A stretch of DNA of 31,788 nucleotides from Deltaproteobacteria bacterium (GTDB lineage: Bacteria; Bdellovibrionota_C; UBA2361; SZUA-149; JAITKM01): assembly GCA_031278395.1 (NCBI GenBank), contig JAITKM010000020.1, positions 1 to 31,788 on the forward strand, given 5' to 3'. The notes beneath the pieces are model-generated. The model searched no databases. It was not told the DNA's origin and saw only the letters and a program-made list of their open reading frames with translations. Position 1 is the first letter of the stretch. Each line of letters begins with the position of its first letter. Below, one piece after another: positions 31,171-31,788 of the stretch. The translations under genes and the position numbers were made by a program.

Positions 31171-31407
31171 ATGAACAATCAGGATTTAATAAATCAAGTA
31201 GTATCAATTTTTTCGTTAATTAATGGAACAGATATAGTAATGAATATTTTTATTAATGGTGTTAAGTTCACGGATATTGCTACAAGAGTCCCCTACCAGA
31301 CAGCCACAACAAGTTTAATTTTAGGCGTTGGGGACAAAGTTACTTGGACTATAAATAAAACATACGTAGCTACCTTTTATTATTTTAAAAAGTTTATAAC
31401 TTCATAG
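31171..31407 (+). CDS. Tiny beta-rich protein of unknown function (78 aa)
   Basis: 78 residues with a strong ribosome-binding site (GGAGG, five bases before the ATG), which is the main reason for calling it. The N-terminal helix (NNQDLINQVVSIFSLI) is followed by beta-strand segments (DIVMNIFINGVKF, ATTSLILGVGDKVTWTIN, TYVATFYYF). The pattern recalls small beta-sandwich or pilin-like domains without a signal peptide, but no family is recognised. Its stop overlaps the converging acyltransferase by 14 bases. Confidence 0.5.
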   Translation: MNNQDLINQVVSIFSLINGTDIVMNIFINGVKFTDIATRVPYQTATTSLILGVGDKVTWTINKTYVATFYYFKKFITS

Positions 31408-31788
31408 ACTCTTCAAAAGAACAAATAGGTGCACCATCCCATTCTACATTATGTTTAATTACTTTAGCTGGGTATCCAGCAATAATAGTATTTTCTTCTT
31501 CAAATTTTTTAGTCACAATAGACGACATCCCGATAATCGTATTATTGGGTATTTGAGCATTTTTTAAAATCCTAACATGTCTACCTATCCAGCAATGATT
31601 GCCTATAATCAAAGGGCGTTTTTGTTTATTAATTATTTTTTTATTAATTTTATCAAAAATTGTATGATTGTCTGTTGTTGAAATTTCTATTTCGTTAGAA
31701 ATCATACAATCATCACCGATAAAACACTGTCCAGAATCACCAAGATTAATAATAAGTCCATTACAACAAAAAAGCTTGCCTATTTTAC
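31394..31788 (-). CDS. Hexapeptide-repeat acyltransferase, partial (N-terminus outside)
   Basis: The frame is open to the window edge, so the N-terminus is missing. The visible 130 codons contain left-handed beta-helix turns (LIINLGDSGQCFIGDDCMIS, LIIGNHCWIGRHVRILKNAQ, NNTIIGMSSIVTKKF) and the usual ending IIAGYPAKVIK. This is the LbH/CysE-LacA-NodL superfamily, whose members O- or N-acylate sugars or serine from acetyl-CoA; the ending is typical of polysaccharide O-acetyltransferases. A His after the STTDNHTIF turn fits the catalytic His of the family. It probably acts in surface-glycan synthesis, which would fit an accessory region continuing beyond the window. Substrate unknown. Confidence 0.9.
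   Translation of the reverse strand, partial: KIGKLFCCNGLIINLGDSGQCFIGDDCMISNEIEISTTDNHTIFDKINKKIINKQKRPLIIGNHCWIGRHVRILKNAQIPNNTIIGMSSIVTKKFEEENTIIAGYPAKVIKHNVEWDGAPICSFEESMKL

Overview
The window is an AT-rich piece of chromosome from a Gram-negative bacterium. A lipid A enzyme (LpxI), several lipoproteins and exported proteins, a LysM/M23 cell-wall lipoprotein, MreB and part of respiratory complex I all point to a diderm envelope. The gene set (fused NuoCD, LpxI, DUF3015, ADP-forming acetyl-CoA synthetase) would suit a deltaproteobacterium-like or candidate-phylum lineage. I cannot name the organism from sequence alone. Most genes are ordinary housekeeping genes; the accessory material sits in the gaps and at the two ends.

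Layout. 1-1675: an E1-like adenylyltransferase (minus strand), followed downstream by the start of a small protein that may be its ubiquitin-like partner. Next comes a 0.6 kb non-coding stretch with five copies of a 10-base repeat. 1676-9731 (mostly minus): uvrB, mreB, a small conserved protein, a plus-strand DUF1521 protein carrying the GDPHV self-cleavage motif, and the transcription unit rpsO-pnp-DUF5674-helical protein. 10130-12234 (plus): lpxI and a LysM/M23 lipoprotein. 12248-15579 (minus): rplU-rpmA-obgE, an exported protein of unknown function, and yajQ. 15674-20905 (plus): nuoCD-nuoE-nuoF-nuoG, which is the NADH-input and connecting arm of complex I; nuoB and the membrane subunits are not here.

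20991-23800 is an accessory patch. It holds a small coiled protein, a long gene-poor stretch with a strong minus-strand terminator, a multi-branched RNA-like fold, an unrecognised 361-residue protein, a strong plus-strand terminator and a DUF2513-like small protein. 23800-29650: rsmA (ksgA), then a converging ComEC-like reading frame that runs without a stop into a DUF3015 exported protein, then an M48-like lipoprotein peptidase and a fused ADP-forming acetyl-CoA synthetase. 29751-31788: an invertase-type serine recombinase, a small membrane protein, tRNA-Val(GAC), a tiny beta-rich protein and a hexapeptide-repeat acyltransferase cut by the window edge.

The most striking non-genic signal is a family of three intergenic inverted repeats (3783-3903, 9918-10028, 14031-14155). 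Their 17-base arms are nearly identical but their AT-rich centres are unrelated. The other leading candidates for something new are the structured RNA plus orphan gene at 21661-23070, the possible ComEC-DUF3015 fusion joined across a perfect 18-base palindrome, the DUF1521 protein, and the DUF5674 pair attached to the pnp operon.
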